64,000 nt of DNA from positions 2,570,929-2,634,928 of the forward strand of contig CP042469.1 of assembly GCA_015243575.1 (NCBI GenBank). The letters run 5' to 3'. Shown here piece after piece: positions 34,960 through 44,738 of this stretch. The notes beneath the pieces are model-generated. The model saw only the letters and a program-made list of their open reading frames with translations, did not search any database and was not told where the DNA came from. The number at the start of each line of letters is the position of its first letter. Positions within the stretch are counted from its first letter, which is position 1. Both the position numbers and the translations under genes were made by a program. Source of the DNA: Clostridiales bacterium. Its GTDB lineage: Bacteria; Bacillota; Clostridia; Peptostreptococcales; Anaerovoracaceae.

Positions 34960-37224
34960 TTAGATTTTCTTTATCGGAGCCAGGTCTCTTGCCAGTTTTT
35001 TCACACCGACTGAATCAAAGGCTACAGTAATCGTGCTGCCTTCGATGGAGAGTACCAGTCCTTCTCCGAATTTATTGTGACTGACCTTGTCCCCCTGGGC
35101 AATCGCACCGGCGCCGCCGCTTCCCTTACTTGCAGGCGGTGGTGTGGTTTGGGCCTGCTTAATATATTTCAGCTGCTCAAAGGGCCGGAAAATATTTGTA
35201 TTGGAGTAGCCGTCGTTTCCGCCGCCCTGACTCCAGCCGCCATTTCCGCCGGAACCGGAATAGTCGGAAGGAGCGCTCTTCTTTTCATAGATCCCATCGC
35301 CCTCAACCAGCTTCTTATTCAGCTCCCTCAAAAACTGAGATTCCTTTGTATACTCTGTCTTACCATAAAGGGTTCTTACTTCGGCACTGGTGAGATACAG
35401 CTTCTGCATGGCTCTTGTCATTCCCACATAACAGAGACGTCGCTCCTCTTCAATGCCGTCGGGTCTGTCAAAAGCTCTCCAGCCTGGAAACAGCCCATCT
35501 TCCATCCCCGGCATGAATACAACGGGAAATTCAAGTCCTTTCGCACTGTGCATGGTCATCAGTACAACAGCGTTTTCTCCGGCGTCATGATTATCGATTT
35601 CCGCCATCAGGGCAATTTTCTCCATGAATTCTGCCAAAGACAGCTGAGGATTGTCCTTTTCATAGTCGTAGATAACGGATTTGAATTCCAATAAGTTTTC
35701 AATCCGCCCTTCTGCTTCCACTGTATTTTGCGCCTCAAGACTTTTGATATAACCTGTCTTCACCAGCAGCCCATCGTAAATATCCGAAACTTTGAGGTTG
35801 TCCTTTTCCTGGCTGTAGCTGCTCAAAACCGAGATCATTTCTCTGACGCTGTCGGCTCCTTTTGCAGGAAGCCCATCTACGGTCTCATCATCGGTAAGTG
35901 CTTCAAATAAGCTCTCCCCCCTTACGGACGCAAGGGTGCGCAGCTTCTCGAGGGTCTTCTCACCGATGCCCCGCTTCGGTTCGTTGATGATACGGGTCAA
36001 GCTCAGATCATCGGCCGGGTTCTGTACCAGCCTCATATATGCCATGATATCCTTGATTTCCTTACGGTCATAATATCTTGTACCGCCAAGGACGCGGTAA
36101 GGCAGCTCTCTGGCCGAAAGTGCTTCTTCAAAGGTTCGGGACTGGGCATTGGTTCTGTAGAGGATGGCGAAATCACTGTATCTCATATCTTTTGTATGGA
36201 TATGGTCTATTTCCTGCGCAATGTATCTGGCTTCATCCTTTTCATTATCGGCCCTGTAATATTTGAGTTTTTCTCCCTTTTCCTTATCAGTCCATAGTTT
36301 TTTGTGTTTTCTCCCCTTATTTTTCTCAATAACAGAATGGGCTGCTTCGAGAATGTTGCCGTGGGAGCGGTAATTCTGCTCCAGTTTAATTACCTTTGTA
36401 TTTTTAAAGTCCTTCTCAAAATCCAAAATGTTTTTGATATCGGCACCACGCCATTGATAGATACACTGGTCATCGTCCCCTACCACACAGATGTTGTGAT
36501 GCGCATCCGCCAGAAGCCGCACAAAGCGGTACTGCATAAAGTTCGTATCCTGATACTCATCCACCATGATGAAACGAAACTTGTCCTGGTAATACGACAG
36601 TACTTCATCATCCTTTTCGAAGAGCTGCACCGTCCTCAGAATCAGATCATCAAAATCCATAGCGTTATTTTTTTTCAGCACAGCTTCATATGCTGCATAC
36701 AGTTCATAGATAATCTTATTTTTAAAGTCCATCCCGTTGATCTCAGCGTACTTCTTTGGGCTGACACCCTTTTCCTTGCAGTCACTGATGATGCTTAAAA
36801 CATAGGACGGCGTGTATTTTTTCTCATCCACATTCTGTTCTTTAATGCAGTTTTTAATAACCACCTTCTGATCGGTGGGATCATATACAATAAAATCCTT
36901 TGTATACCCTAAACGTTCTCCGTATTTACGGAGGATGCGCAGACAAGCAGAGTGGAAGGTCAAAATCCACATATTAATACCTTCCCCAATCAGTGACTCC
37001 ACACGCTCCCTCATCTCTCTTGCAGCCTTGTTGGTAAACGTGACGGCAAGAATTTGATATGGGGCAACGCCTTCTTCCCTGATCAGGTATGCAATCCGGT
37101 GGGTCATGGTACTGGTTTTCCCGCTGCCTGCACCCGCTAGAATCAGCAGCGGCCCTTCTTTATGTACCGCAGCCTCTCTCTGCTGCGGGTTCAGTTTGTC
37201 CAAATAATCCATATGTTTTTTCAT
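34960..37224 (-). CDS. pcrA: ATP-dependent DNA helicase PcrA/UvrD
   Basis: 754 residues from ATG 37,224 (AGGAA 9 nt upstream; residues MDYLDKLNPQQREA follow as in the family). It is a superfamily 1A 3'-5' helicase with Walker A AGAGSGKT, Walker B VDEYQDTN, DDDQCIYQWRGA, LEQNYRS, TMHSAKGLEF and VGMTRA in order. A C-terminal Gly/Ser-rich linker leads to a Tudor-like end (GDKVSHNKFGEGLVLSI) that binds RNA polymerase in PcrA. It acts in repair and removes stalled polymerase or RecA. It is a single gene facing a terminator at its 3' end. Confidence 0.97.
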   Translation of the reverse strand: MKKHMDYLDKLNPQQREAAVHKEGPLLILAGAGSGKTSTMTHRIAYLIREEGVAPYQILAVTFTNKAAREMRERVESLIGEGINMWILTFHSACLRILRKYGERLGYTKDFIVYDPTDQKVVIKNCIKEQNVDEKKYTPSYVLSIISDCKEKGVSPKKYAEINGMDFKNKIIYELYAAYEAVLKKNNAMDFDDLILRTVQLFEKDDEVLSYYQDKFRFIMVDEYQDTNFMQYRFVRLLADAHHNICVVGDDDQCIYQWRGADIKNILDFEKDFKNTKVIKLEQNYRSHGNILEAAHSVIEKNKGRKHKKLWTDKEKGEKLKYYRADNEKDEARYIAQEIDHIHTKDMRYSDFAILYRTNAQSRTFEEALSARELPYRVLGGTRYYDRKEIKDIMAYMRLVQNPADDLSLTRIINEPKRGIGEKTLEKLRTLASVRGESLFEALTDDETVDGLPAKGADSVREMISVLSSYSQEKDNLKVSDIYDGLLVKTGYIKSLEAQNTVEAEGRIENLLEFKSVIYDYEKDNPQLSLAEFMEKIALMAEIDNHDAGENAVVLMTMHSAKGLEFPVVFMPGMEDGLFPGWRAFDRPDGIEEERRLCYVGMTRAMQKLYLTSAEVRTLYGKTEYTKESQFLRELNKKLVEGDGIYEKKSAPSDYSGSGGNGGWSQGGGNDGYSNTNIFRPFEQLKYIKQAQTTPPPASKGSGGAGAIAQGDKVSHNKFGEGLVLSIEGSTITVAFDSVGVKKLARDLAPIKKI

Positions 37225-37392
37225 GAAAGATAGTTCCTGTGATCCTTTCCATTCATTTGCAAAGACTCGAAAAAGCAATCGCACCTCTTCCACTTGAAAG
37301 AAAGCTTCCAATCCCTTCGCCTCCTTTTTATTTTAGCATAAATTAAGGCCTTTGAGAACTGATGTTTTCTTCCATCACGATCATGACTTACT

Positions 37393-37953
37393 CTAAAATC
37401 CCAGTATTCCTCTTGTCATATATTCTCCGAGATCTGTAGCGTTTAGTAGAATTCTTTCGTAAATTTCAATTTCGCTTTCATAGTCTCCGGCAAGATAAGC
37501 CCTGGCTTCCTGCAGATAGAGGGTGATATCGTTATAAAGATACTGCTTCCACATGGCCTCCTCCCAGTATGGGAACTGACCTAAAAAAGCAGCAATTTCA
37601 TCTGCATTCTGATATAGATCCATGGTGAATTGATCGGCTCCTTCCTGATCCTGATTGGAGAGCGCTTGGTTGAGCTGCGCTTGAAGGACGAGGTGTTTCT
37701 GGAAATAGTTCGAAAATTCTTGAGCAATCCGCTCGCCGAAAAACACCCTTAATGTGTTATAGAATTCTAGGGGCAGATCATACAGTCTCTTCCTGATCGC
37801 CTCATCCTGAGGAAGATCAAGAAATGTGCTGATCATGAGAGACCTGGTCCAAATTGCGTAACGATTCCATAGCATGATCAGATTGGTAAGGATATTTAAT
37901 TCTTCAAAAGTATATCTTCTCTCGAGAGGAATCGTATTCTGCAATTTTATCAT
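37393..37953 (-). CDS. Conserved-looking helical protein of unknown function
   Basis: 186 residues from ATG 37,953 behind GGAGGGTG at 6 nt; the longer frame upstream overlaps a terminator and is unlikely. The protein is almost all helix (FEELNILTNLIMLWNRYAIWTRSLM, LPLEFYNTLRVFFGERIAQEF) and looks like a four-helix bundle, with no metal motif that can be assigned. It stands alone between pcrA and rubrerythrin. Confidence 0.75.
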   Translation of the reverse strand: MIKLQNTIPLERRYTFEELNILTNLIMLWNRYAIWTRSLMISTFLDLPQDEAIRKRLYDLPLEFYNTLRVFFGERIAQEFSNYFQKHLVLQAQLNQALSNQDQEGADQFTMDLYQNADEIAAFLGQFPYWEEAMWKQYLYNDITLYLQEARAYLAGDYESEIEIYERILLNATDLGEYMTRGILGF

Positions 37954-38072
37954 AATCGGCACCCTCCAGTCCTTCACATTTTTTCTTTTACCAATAATAT
38001 ATGGCTCTGATGCGCAAATGTTGCAAGCAGCTTGAGCCCGCCTCTTCAGGAAGGAGGATCCGCTCTTACGAT

Positions 38073-38100
38073 AAAAAAGCCGGCACAATGCCGGCTTTTC
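38073..38100 (-). terminator. Rho-independent terminator after rubrerythrin
   Basis: AAAAGCCGGC-ACAAT-GCCGGCTTTT, a perfect GC-rich stem with A/T runs on both sides, 30 bases after the rubrerythrin stop. Confidence 0.9.
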
Positions 38101-38129
38101 CACTTATTTCATCCTATGCAAGACTGAGC

Positions 38130-38666
38130 TTAATAATTTCTGGCTTTTAATTCAAAGTATGCCTTGGGGTGATCGCAAACAGGACATTTTTCGTATGCCT
38201 TCTGGCTGGTGTAAACATAACCGCAGTTTGCACACTTCCATTCAACAACAGCATCCTTTTCGAATACTTTGCCTTCTTCGATATTTTTCTTTAATGCTCT
38301 ATATCTTTCTTCGTGCTCTTTTTCCACTTTTGCAACGCCTTCCATTTGAGCTGCGATTTCAGGGAAACCTTCTTCTCTGGCAACCTTCGCCATGTTTGCA
38401 TACATATCGGTCCACTCGTAGTTTTCGCCTTGAGCCGCATCCTCAAGATTCTCAGAAGTTGTTCCGATTCCATGTGCAAGCTTGAACCACAATTCAGCGT
38501 GCTCTTTTTCATTGGCAGCTGTTTCAGTAAAGATCGCGGAGATTTGCTCATAGCCCTCTTTCTTTGCTTTGGAAGCATAATAAGTATACTTATTTCTCGC
38601 CATTGATTCCCCCGCAAAAGCTGACAGCAGGTTTTCCAGTGTCTTGGTTCCTTTTAAATCCTTCAT
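38130..38666 (-). CDS. rbr: Rubrerythrin
   Basis: 178 residues from ATG 38,666 with GAGGTAAAG upstream. The N-terminal ferritin-like diiron domain has [11 protein letters not shown] (first Glu), AANEKEHAE and [12 protein letters not shown]. The C-terminal rubredoxin domain has CANCG and [11 protein letters not shown] with the four iron-binding Cys. It reduces hydrogen peroxide with electrons from NAD(P)H-linked carriers in anaerobes. It is monocistronic with its own terminator. The protein points to an anaerobic lifestyle. Confidence 0.97.
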   Translation of the reverse strand: MKDLKGTKTLENLLSAFAGESMARNKYTYYASKAKKEGYEQISAIFTETAANEKEHAELWFKLAHGIGTTSENLEDAAQGENYEWTDMYANMAKVAREEGFPEIAAQMEGVAKVEKEHEERYRALKKNIEEGKVFEKDAVVEWKCANCGYVYTSQKAYEKCPVCDHPKAYFELKARNY

Positions 38667-38881
38667 TCTTTCTTTACCTCCATGTTCTAAAATTATAACT
38701 GCCGAGACTGCAGGGGCCGAGTGATGCTTGTCCCTCGTCGCCAGAAAACGCAGCCTCAGATCTTTAACTAGACTAATTATACCTTATTTCGTTAAGGTTA
38801 AAACATAGTATCATCGTTTTTTACCGGATTTATCCATGTCGCTAAGCGTCTCTTGCGATACAGGTAATCCTTCCTGCTATT

Positions 38882-39805
38882 TTACAGTACTTCCCCGTTA
38901 AGTTTTTGTCGAAGCCTGTCCATTGACATCTGATTATTTACTGCGGATTTAGCCTCCATAGCAATTGCCGCCGCCGCCATACCCAATCTTGCAGTCTTCC
39001 CGATTCCAAATTCTTTTAAGATTCCGTAGATTACCGCTGCGGAGAATGCATCTCCGGCTCCCGTGGTGCTGGCAATCTCGATCGGTTCAGGCCGTATCAG
39101 CCCCTCATCCTTATCGTCCATATAAAATACGCCGCCACCGCCCAGCGTTATAAAAACTCGCTGAACGCCCTGGCCGATAAACCAGCGTGCCGCCTCTTTC
39201 AAATCCTGCTCACTCAGGATGCTCAGACCGGAGATCGTTTCCGCTTCCATCCGGTTGGGTTTCACCGTGTGAAACCTTCCGATAACCCCTCTGGCACGCT
39301 CTGCTTTGGCGACGGATACTGGATCCAGAAAAATTGGAGTATCCTTTAGCTGTCTTGTGACATATTCCAGCGTGTCTTCTGTCAGATTGGTGTCAATACC
39401 AACGACCTTTGCCTTTTTTAAATGCTCCGATGTTTCTTCCAGAAATGCTATAGAAATTCGCTCCAAAACATCCATATTGCACATTGCCAGTTCCATATCT
39501 CCCACAAGATTCAGAATAGACATATATACTGCGGTGTTTTCTTCTGGAAGAAGACGAACATGCTCTACCCCCACACCCAAATCTTGAAGCTCTCTAACCG
39601 CGCCTCTTCCCGGAAGATCATCTCCCGCAACAGAGATAAAGTCCGCCTTGGTGCCCAGTCTTGCAAGGTTTTCAACGATGTTTCTTCCCACCCCTCCATA
39701 GGAGATTGCGATTTTGCCCGGGTTGGAATCTCCATAAATCAGACGGTTATGAGGATGCCCTTCAATATCCGCAGTGATTCCTCCGATAATACTTACTTCA
39801 CTCAT
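38882..39805 (-). CDS. PfkB-family sugar/nucleoside kinase (pseudouridine-kinase-like)
   Basis: 307 residues from ATG 39,805. It has a ribokinase fold: GGITADIEGHP at the start, SYGGVGRNIVENLARLG near residue 35-50 (substrate loop), and the anion hole/catalytic GAGDAFSAAVIYG near 250. The Asn-rich GGVGRN form and overall pattern resemble PsuK-type kinases, but the substrate is not certain. It overlaps the upstream nucleoside kinase by 4 bases, so the two are co-translated and probably act in one salvage pathway. Confidence 0.85.
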   Translation of the reverse strand: MSEVSIIGGITADIEGHPHNRLIYGDSNPGKIAISYGGVGRNIVENLARLGTKADFISVAGDDLPGRGAVRELQDLGVGVEHVRLLPEENTAVYMSILNLVGDMELAMCNMDVLERISIAFLEETSEHLKKAKVVGIDTNLTEDTLEYVTRQLKDTPIFLDPVSVAKAERARGVIGRFHTVKPNRMEAETISGLSILSEQDLKEAARWFIGQGVQRVFITLGGGGVFYMDDKDEGLIRPEPIEIASTTGAGDAFSAAVIYGILKEFGIGKTARLGMAAAAIAMEAKSAVNNQMSMDRLRQKLNGEVL

Positions 39806-41463
39806 ACAAAAATACTGCCTCCGATAAATTCTCTTATAATTGAATTGTTGACAATAATGGAATCTTCCTCAATGGTTTTGAAGAACTGAAGAAATTTCAG
39901 CATTCTCACTGCTTCGCTGTACTCCGGTTCCTCCCTTGTAATACTCTTTAGAAGAGGTTCAGCATACTTTTTCAGCACTGCAAGCTCGTAAACATGCACT
40001 GAGTTGAAGAACACATCCGCTTCACCGTTAAATGGAAAAATATTTTTATCCTCACCCTTTCGAACCTTGGGCCAGGCATTAATGGTGTTCTGCGCAGAAT
40101 GACCCCGGAATTGATAATCTCTTACCATTCGCCTTAGCATTCTGGCATCCGTAGTCGGGATACGATTATGTTCATCGATGTTCAGCGACGTCAGCGGACT
40201 GATGTAAATCTTGAATTTTTCTTCATCTGGGATTCCATCTGTCAGCTGTTTATTCAAGCCATGGATACCTTCTATGATAATGGGTTGACCTTTCTTTGCT
40301 CTGGTAATTCTTTTACCATAGACTTTGGTGCCATGCAAAAAGTCAAATGTCGGTATATCTACCTCATTTCCTAAGAGCAAAGAATTCATATCCCTGTTAA
40401 AAAGATCCAGATCAAGCGCAGTGATGTCCTCGAAATTCGGTTCGCCATGCTCATCATGAGGCGTCTGGGTTCTCTCAACAAAGTAATCATCGGTGCCAAG
40501 ATACAACGGCGCCTTACCATTTACTCTAAGCTGTATACTAAGCCTTCTTGCAAAAGTGGTCTTTCCCGAAGAAGACGGTCCGGAAATCAGAACAATTCTT
40601 TTGTTCTGTTTGGTGATCAAATCTGCGATTTGGGCAATTTTCTTTTCATGCAGCGCTTCAGAAATCTGAATAATTTCTTTGTACTCACCACTGTCAATCT
40701 TTTCATTTAGGTCGCCTACATACGCAATTCCCATTAGGCGATCCCATTTTTTTGTTTCACCGAAGACTTTATAAAGAAGTATTTCATCTTCGAATTCAGG
40801 GATTCGTCCGGGATCTGATGGATGGGGAAAGCGCAGCAATACGCCTCTTCTGTATTTTCTCAGTTCAAAATGGCTGACGTATCTCGCAGAGGGCACCATC
40901 TGTCCATAGAAAAAGTTTCGAAATCCCCCGATAGAATAGAATGGAAGCAAGTCCACATCAGAGCGCTGCAGCATTCTTGCCTTCTCATTATGACCCGCCT
41001 CAAGAAGAACCTTCATAGCATCTTCCCGCATCATGATCTCCTTAACAAAAGGAGCATCATCCTTCACCAGCTGCTGCATTTTCTGCTCAATGGCATTGAC
41101 ATCTTTGATCGTCAGCGGACGCGGTGTTTTTATTTCCGTATATAACCCTTTATTGAGGGAGTTGTCTATTTCAACAGGTACTTTCCCCAAAACATCTTGG
41201 ATCGCTTTCAAATAAAGAAGCGAAAGGCTCCTTTGATAAATCAGATTTGCCGCCTGGTTCCTCATGTCCAGAAACTCAATACAGCAGCTATTTTCAATCC
41301 GTTTGGTCAGCTCGCTGATTTTGTTGTCAACCTTTGCGGCTAGTACCGTATATGGCAGATCCTGATATTCTGAGATCAGCTGTTCAATGGTTGTCCCCTT
41401 TTCCACTATTCTTTCAAAAGGCAGCTCCCGCGGTCCTGTTTTTAATTGAATGATCATATCCAT
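39802..41463 (-). CDS. TGS-like/uridine-kinase-type nucleoside kinase
   Basis: 553 residues from ATG 41,463 with GGAGAGGAAATC upstream. The first 60 residues are a TGS/ubiquitin-like module, followed by a ThrRS-type second-additional-domain-like region with HFELRKYRRGVLLRFPHP. The last 280 residues are a P-loop uridine kinase: GPSSSGKTTFARRL near 290, DDYF near 325, and IIEGIHGLN near 380. This fusion is common in Clostridia as a putative nucleoside kinase. It is paired with the PfkB kinase gene. Confidence 0.88.
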   Translation of the reverse strand: MDMIIQLKTGPRELPFERIVEKGTTIEQLISEYQDLPYTVLAAKVDNKISELTKRIENSCCIEFLDMRNQAANLIYQRSLSLLYLKAIQDVLGKVPVEIDNSLNKGLYTEIKTPRPLTIKDVNAIEQKMQQLVKDDAPFVKEIMMREDAMKVLLEAGHNEKARMLQRSDVDLLPFYSIGGFRNFFYGQMVPSARYVSHFELRKYRRGVLLRFPHPSDPGRIPEFEDEILLYKVFGETKKWDRLMGIAYVGDLNEKIDSGEYKEIIQISEALHEKKIAQIADLITKQNKRIVLISGPSSSGKTTFARRLSIQLRVNGKAPLYLGTDDYFVERTQTPHDEHGEPNFEDITALDLDLFNRDMNSLLLGNEVDIPTFDFLHGTKVYGKRITRAKKGQPIIIEGIHGLNKQLTDGIPDEEKFKIYISPLTSLNIDEHNRIPTTDARMLRRMVRDYQFRGHSAQNTINAWPKVRKGEDKNIFPFNGEADVFFNSVHVYELAVLKKYAEPLLKSITREEPEYSEAVRMLKFLQFFKTIEEDSIIVNNSIIREFIGGSIFV

Positions 41464-41591
41464 TACTGATTTCCTCTCCTTTTTATATCCCAATTTCTTT
41501 CTAATCGTTTCATTTTTTAATGTTCATAATCATTTTATCATAATTTCGGTGAAATGTGGGCATAATCCTGTTTGAAAGGAGAGTGATGTAA

Positions 41592-41792
41592 ATGAGAAAT
41601 CTAGCTCTTATTTTAGTTATTATTGGTGCAATTAACTGGGGACTGATCGGTTTCTTCCGATACGACCTTGTCTCAAGTATTTTTGGCGGTCAGTATGATG
41701 TTGTGAGCAGAATCATCTTTGCAATCGTAGGCCTGGCAGGCATCTACGCGATTTCTTTCTTCTTCAGAAATCGTGAATCTATGCAAGCCTAA
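41592..41792 (+). CDS. DUF378 small membrane protein
   Basis: 66 residues from ATG 41,592, AAAGGAGAG upstream. It has two membrane helices: ALILVIIGAINWGLIGFF, with the family's INWGLIG motif, and IIFAIVGLAGIYAISFFF. The function is unknown; such proteins are widespread in Firmicutes. Confidence 0.92.
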   Translation: MRNLALILVIIGAINWGLIGFFRYDLVSSIFGGQYDVVSRIIFAIVGLAGIYAISFFFRNRESMQA

Positions 41793-42058
41793 CTACTGAA
41801 TAGCATTGGGGAAGCGCTGAATTTCGGGCGCACATCTGCGGCACTTTATTAAATCAGCTCTTCCTTAAATAAAACAATGCGGGCAGTATGGAAATAAAAT
41901 GTTTTCCATACTGCCCGCATTTTTGTTGTTATCGCTTATATTGATATCATTCAGGCAAGCCGCAGCTTTCGCTTGCTTCACACCGATAGAATAAATGCAG
42001 TTCGAACAAAAACTATAATTTTGTTTCGTAGACGCATTTATTTTCCAAATTTCCTGTG
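41793..42058. other. Intergenic region after the DUF378 gene
   Basis: Contains the terminator at 41,879-41,925. After that, the stretch to the T-box promoter (about 41,930-42,058) shows no gene or motif. Confidence 0.6.
41879..41925 (+). terminator. Terminator after the DUF378 gene
   Basis: GCGGGCAGTATGGAAA pairs with TTTTCCATACTGCCCGC around a short loop, followed by ATTTTTGTTGTT. Confidence 0.92.
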
Positions 42059-42087
42059 TTGACAAAACAATTTTCTCACTGTAATAT
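42059..42087 (+). promoter_or_regulatory. Sigma-A promoter of the T-box leader
   Basis: TTGACA (42,059-42,064), 17-base spacer, TAATAT (42,082-42,087). Transcription should begin near 42,094. Confidence 0.85.
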
Positions 42088-42093
42088 AGTATC

Positions 42094-42437
42094 CATATAC
42101 AGGAAAAAAGATTTTGACAAAAATCAGCAAATCGTAGATTTGTGATTTACAGTTGGAATTTCGTTAGCGGTTCTAAGAACCGGACAGAATGCTAAAAGCG
42201 ATGACAGGGTAAAGTAAGTTATTCTTTTCGTTTACAGAAAATCGGATAGGATGAGAGCCGATGGCGAAGGTTTAACCGAAGTTCCCCCTTGAGCTTGCAT
42301 ATTGAACTCAAAAGTAGATGTGCACGGATTCCTCCGTTATCGGGATAAGGATTTTATGTCCGGAGTGGCTGTAAAGCAAAAAGAGTGGTACCGCGGGTTT
42401 CCCGTCTCTTATGAGACGGAAAACCCTTTTTTTATTT
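42094..42437 (+). ncRNA. T-box leader RNA, specifier reads CUC (leucine)
   Basis: The T-box sequence AGAGTGGTACCGCGG is at 42,382-42,395, with UGGU expected to pair with an uncharged tRNA ending ACCA. Upstream are stem I parts (GCGATGACAGGGTAAAGTAAG, then TTGAACTCAAAAGTAG at about 42,300-42,316) and CCGTTATCGGGATAAGG of stem III. In the usual layout GAA-NNN-A-AGTAG, the specifier is CTC, a Leu codon. A terminator GGGTTTCCCGTCTC/GAGACGGAAAACCC with seven T follows (42,395-42,435). The next plus-strand gene is paaK, 255 bases on. Confidence 0.88.
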
Positions 42438-42457
42438 GGTTATGTCCTTGCTATGAT

Positions 42458-42574
42458 CTAGCAACCGCTAGTGCTGGTGCCCAAAATGCCGGGCATGCAG
42501 AATAAAATCACAAGCAGCAGGAAGAAGAAGAGAAGGCTGTCGTCAATGCCTCCATAGCCACCATTACAACCCAT
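42458..42574 (-). CDS. 38-residue small membrane protein (sporulation-type, YjcZ-like)
   Basis: ATG 42,574 behind a perfect GGAGGTATTACCT spacing. It encodes MGCNGGYGGIDDSLLFFFLL then a hydrophobic stretch to FCMPGILG. A Gly/Cys-rich start followed by one membrane helix is the pattern of tiny firmicute membrane proteins often tied to sporulation. It lies between the T-box leader and paaK on the opposite strand. Confidence 0.8.
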   Translation of the reverse strand: MGCNGGYGGIDDSLLFFFLLLVILFCMPGILGTSTSGC

Positions 42575-42691
42575 AGGTAATACCTCCTTATTCGTTTGAA
42601 ATAGGTTGATTTTAGTATTACTATATGCGATTTCCGTAATTTGGTTACATTACCGAGCGGGAAACAAAATAAAATAGGAGAGTGAGAAAAA

Positions 42692-43990
42692 ATGATTTGG
42701 AACGAACCCATGGAATGCATGAGCAGAGATCAAATGCACGATCTCCAAAGCAAACGTCTGAAGGACATGGTTATCCGTGTCTACCACAATGTTGAATTCT
42801 ACCGAAAAAAAATGCAGGAGCTGGGCCTCGAACCCGGTGATATCCACTCCATTGACGACCTGGTCAAACTTCCCTTTACCACCAAGCAGGACCTCAGAGA
42901 TAATTATCCCTTCGGACTTTTTGCAACTCCCAAAAGCGAAGTAGTCAGAGTCCATGCATCCTCCGGAACAACTGGCAAATCCACAGTTGTTGCATATACG
43001 CGCAAAGATGTTGACATTTTCTCAGAGGTAGTCGCCCGTGCACTCTGCTGTGCCGGTGCAACAAAAGATGATATCGTTCAGGTCGCTTATGGTTATGGCC
43101 TGTTCACCGGTGGTCTTGGTCTTCATTACGGCGCTGAAAAACTGGGTGCTGCAGTGGTTCCCATCTCAGGCGGCAACACGGATAAACAGATCACTCTTCT
43201 GCAGGACTTCGGAAGCACCGTCTTGGCATGTACTCCCTCCTATGCAGCTCATCTCGCAGAAGCCATCGCGGAAGCAGGAATCGATGCCGCAGATTTGCCC
43301 CTTCGAGTGGGGATCTTCGGAGCGGAGCCCTGGAGTAATGAAATGCGTGCGAAAATTGAAGAAGGATTAAAAATTCAAGCGTTTGACATCTATGGTTTGA
43401 GTGAAATTATTGGGCCCGGTGTTTCCAGCAGCTGCATCAATCAAAAAGGACTTCATATTGCGGAAGACCATTTTGTTCCTGAAATCCTTGACCCAGCTAC
43501 CTTGCAGCCGGTTAAAACAGGAGTTACCGGAGAGCTGGTCTTTACGACAATCACAAAGGAAGCGATGCCGCTGCTCCGTTACCGTACGCGGGATCTCACA
43601 AGTCTGGATGATACGCCATGTTCCTGCGGAAGAACAAATGTGAGAATGGCAAAGATCTTCGGGCGTTCTGATGATATGCTGATTATCCGCGGCGTCAATG
43701 TATTCCCATCTCAGGTAGAAAGTGTTCTTCTTGAAATACCGGAAGCAAAGCCTCACTATATGCTGATTGTAGATCGTCAAGGCACAATGGACACACTGGA
43801 GATCCAGGTTGAAGTAGATGAAATGTTCTTCTCCGACGAGCTCCCGCAGCTGAACAATATTCGCAACAAAATTAAGCATAAAGTGGAAAGTGTACTGGGC
43901 GTTAGTGTCATAATAAGCTTAGTGGAACATAAAACCATAAAGCGCAGTGAAGGAAAAGCGCAAAGGGTCATTGACAAACGTAAAATCTAA
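42692..43990 (+). CDS. paaK: Phenylacetate-CoA ligase (PaaK type)
   Basis: 432 residues from ATG 42,692 with AGGAGAGTGAG upstream. It is an adenylate-forming enzyme: [11 protein letters not shown] near 88-98 (P-loop-like A3 motif), [37 protein letters not shown] and the hinge near [20 protein letters not shown]. It joins aryl or branched acids to CoA with ATP. In amino-acid-fermenting anaerobes such genes go with 2-oxoacid oxidoreductases. It is followed by an ACT-domain gene, probably in one transcript, and preceded by a Leu-type T-box. Confidence 0.93.
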   Translation: MIWNEPMECMSRDQMHDLQSKRLKDMVIRVYHNVEFYRKKMQELGLEPGDIHSIDDLVKLPFTTKQDLRDNYPFGLFATPKSEVVRVHASSGTTGKSTVVAYTRKDVDIFSEVVARALCCAGATKDDIVQVAYGYGLFTGGLGLHYGAEKLGAAVVPISGGNTDKQITLLQDFGSTVLACTPSYAAHLAEAIAEAGIDAADLPLRVGIFGAEPWSNEMRAKIEEGLKIQAFDIYGLSEIIGPGVSSSCINQKGLHIAEDHFVPEILDPATLQPVKTGVTGELVFTTITKEAMPLLRYRTRDLTSLDDTPCSCGRTNVRMAKIFGRSDDMLIIRGVNVFPSQVESVLLEIPEAKPHYMLIVDRQGTMDTLEIQVEVDEMFFSDELPQLNNIRNKIKHKVESVLGVSVIISLVEHKTIKRSEGKAQRVIDKRKI

Positions 43991-44075
43991 TGAAATACTG
44001 ATTTTAGTAAGCGTTTCCCTAAAGAAGCGCAGAAGGAATCAGCGTTTTCCTAAGTTTGAAAGGAAGGTGTCCTGT

Positions 44076-44456
44076 ATGATTATCAAACAGTTATCTGTTT
44101 TTCTGCAGAATGAGCTTGGAAGACTGGAAGAAGTTACTGACATTCTTTATAAACACTCCATTAATATTTCTGCCCTCTGTATTGCGGAAACAGCGGAATA
44201 TGGCGTGCTCAGAATGATCGTAAGCGATATCGAAAAGGCGGCAGAAGTACTAAAAGATGAGGACTTTTCCGTCAAGATCACGAACGTTATCTGTATGGAA
44301 ACGCCGGATGTGCCCGGCGAGCTGCATAAAGCCCTGAAGGTCTTATCAGCACAGGGAATTAATCTCTCCTATATGTATGGCTATTCCAATGGCGGAACCG
44401 CTCGTCTGATCCTCAAGGTCAGCGATCCGGAAAAGGCTATGGAATTACTGAAATAA
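44076..44456 (+). CDS. Tandem ACT-domain protein
   Basis: 126 residues from ATG 44,076 behind AAGGAAGGTG at a good distance; the longer frame overlapping paaK has no ribosome site. Two ACT modules are visible: IKQLSVFLQNELGRLEEVTDILYKH and TPDVPGELHKALKVLSAQGINLSYMYGY. ACT domains bind amino acids. This protein commonly follows paaK and may sense an amino acid for it. Confidence 0.9.
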   Translation: MIIKQLSVFLQNELGRLEEVTDILYKHSINISALCIAETAEYGVLRMIVSDIEKAAEVLKDEDFSVKITNVICMETPDVPGELHKALKVLSAQGINLSYMYGYSNGGTARLILKVSDPEKAMELLK

Positions 44457-44466
44457 AACGGAAAAG

Positions 44467-44541
44467 CCTCCAGTTGTGCCCCTAAGAAACCGCTCACTTC
44501 GTTCGGACGGTTTCTACGGGGCACAGCTGGAGGTCTTTTTT
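44467..44541 (+). terminator. Terminator after the ACT gene
   Basis: A long stem, CCTCCAGTTGTGCCCC...AAACCG pairing with CGGTTT...GGGGCACAGCTGGAGG, followed by TCTTTTTTA. Part of it is duplicated further on (see repeat). Confidence 0.92.
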
Positions 44542-44684
44542 ATTTGCAGTAAGCGGGGCCAATTGCGGTTCCTGCCGAGAATATAGCAGCAGGTTGTTTT
44601 TTTTATTGCGTAATCCGTGTTGGCCGTGCATGACGGTTTCTACGGGGCACAGCTGGAGGTCTTTTTTATTTGCAGTAAGCGGGG
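44506..44684 (+). repeat. 53-bp direct repeat of the terminator 3' arm
   Basis: Positions 44,506-44,558 and 44,632-44,684 are identical over 53 bases, from GACGGTTTCTACGGGG to GCAGTAAGCGGGG. The second copy lacks the matching 5' arm, so it cannot form the same hairpin alone. Confidence 0.93.
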
Positions 44685-44738
44685 GCGCTAACGGGGTACG
44701 GCAAAACCGGCCGGAGTGGATCCGGCCGGCCATAACAT

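Noticed and set aside
42302-42505. Plus-strand 67-codon open frame inside the T-box leader
   Set aside because: It overlaps the specifier loop, T-box and terminator, has no ribosome site, and is explained by the RNA structure.
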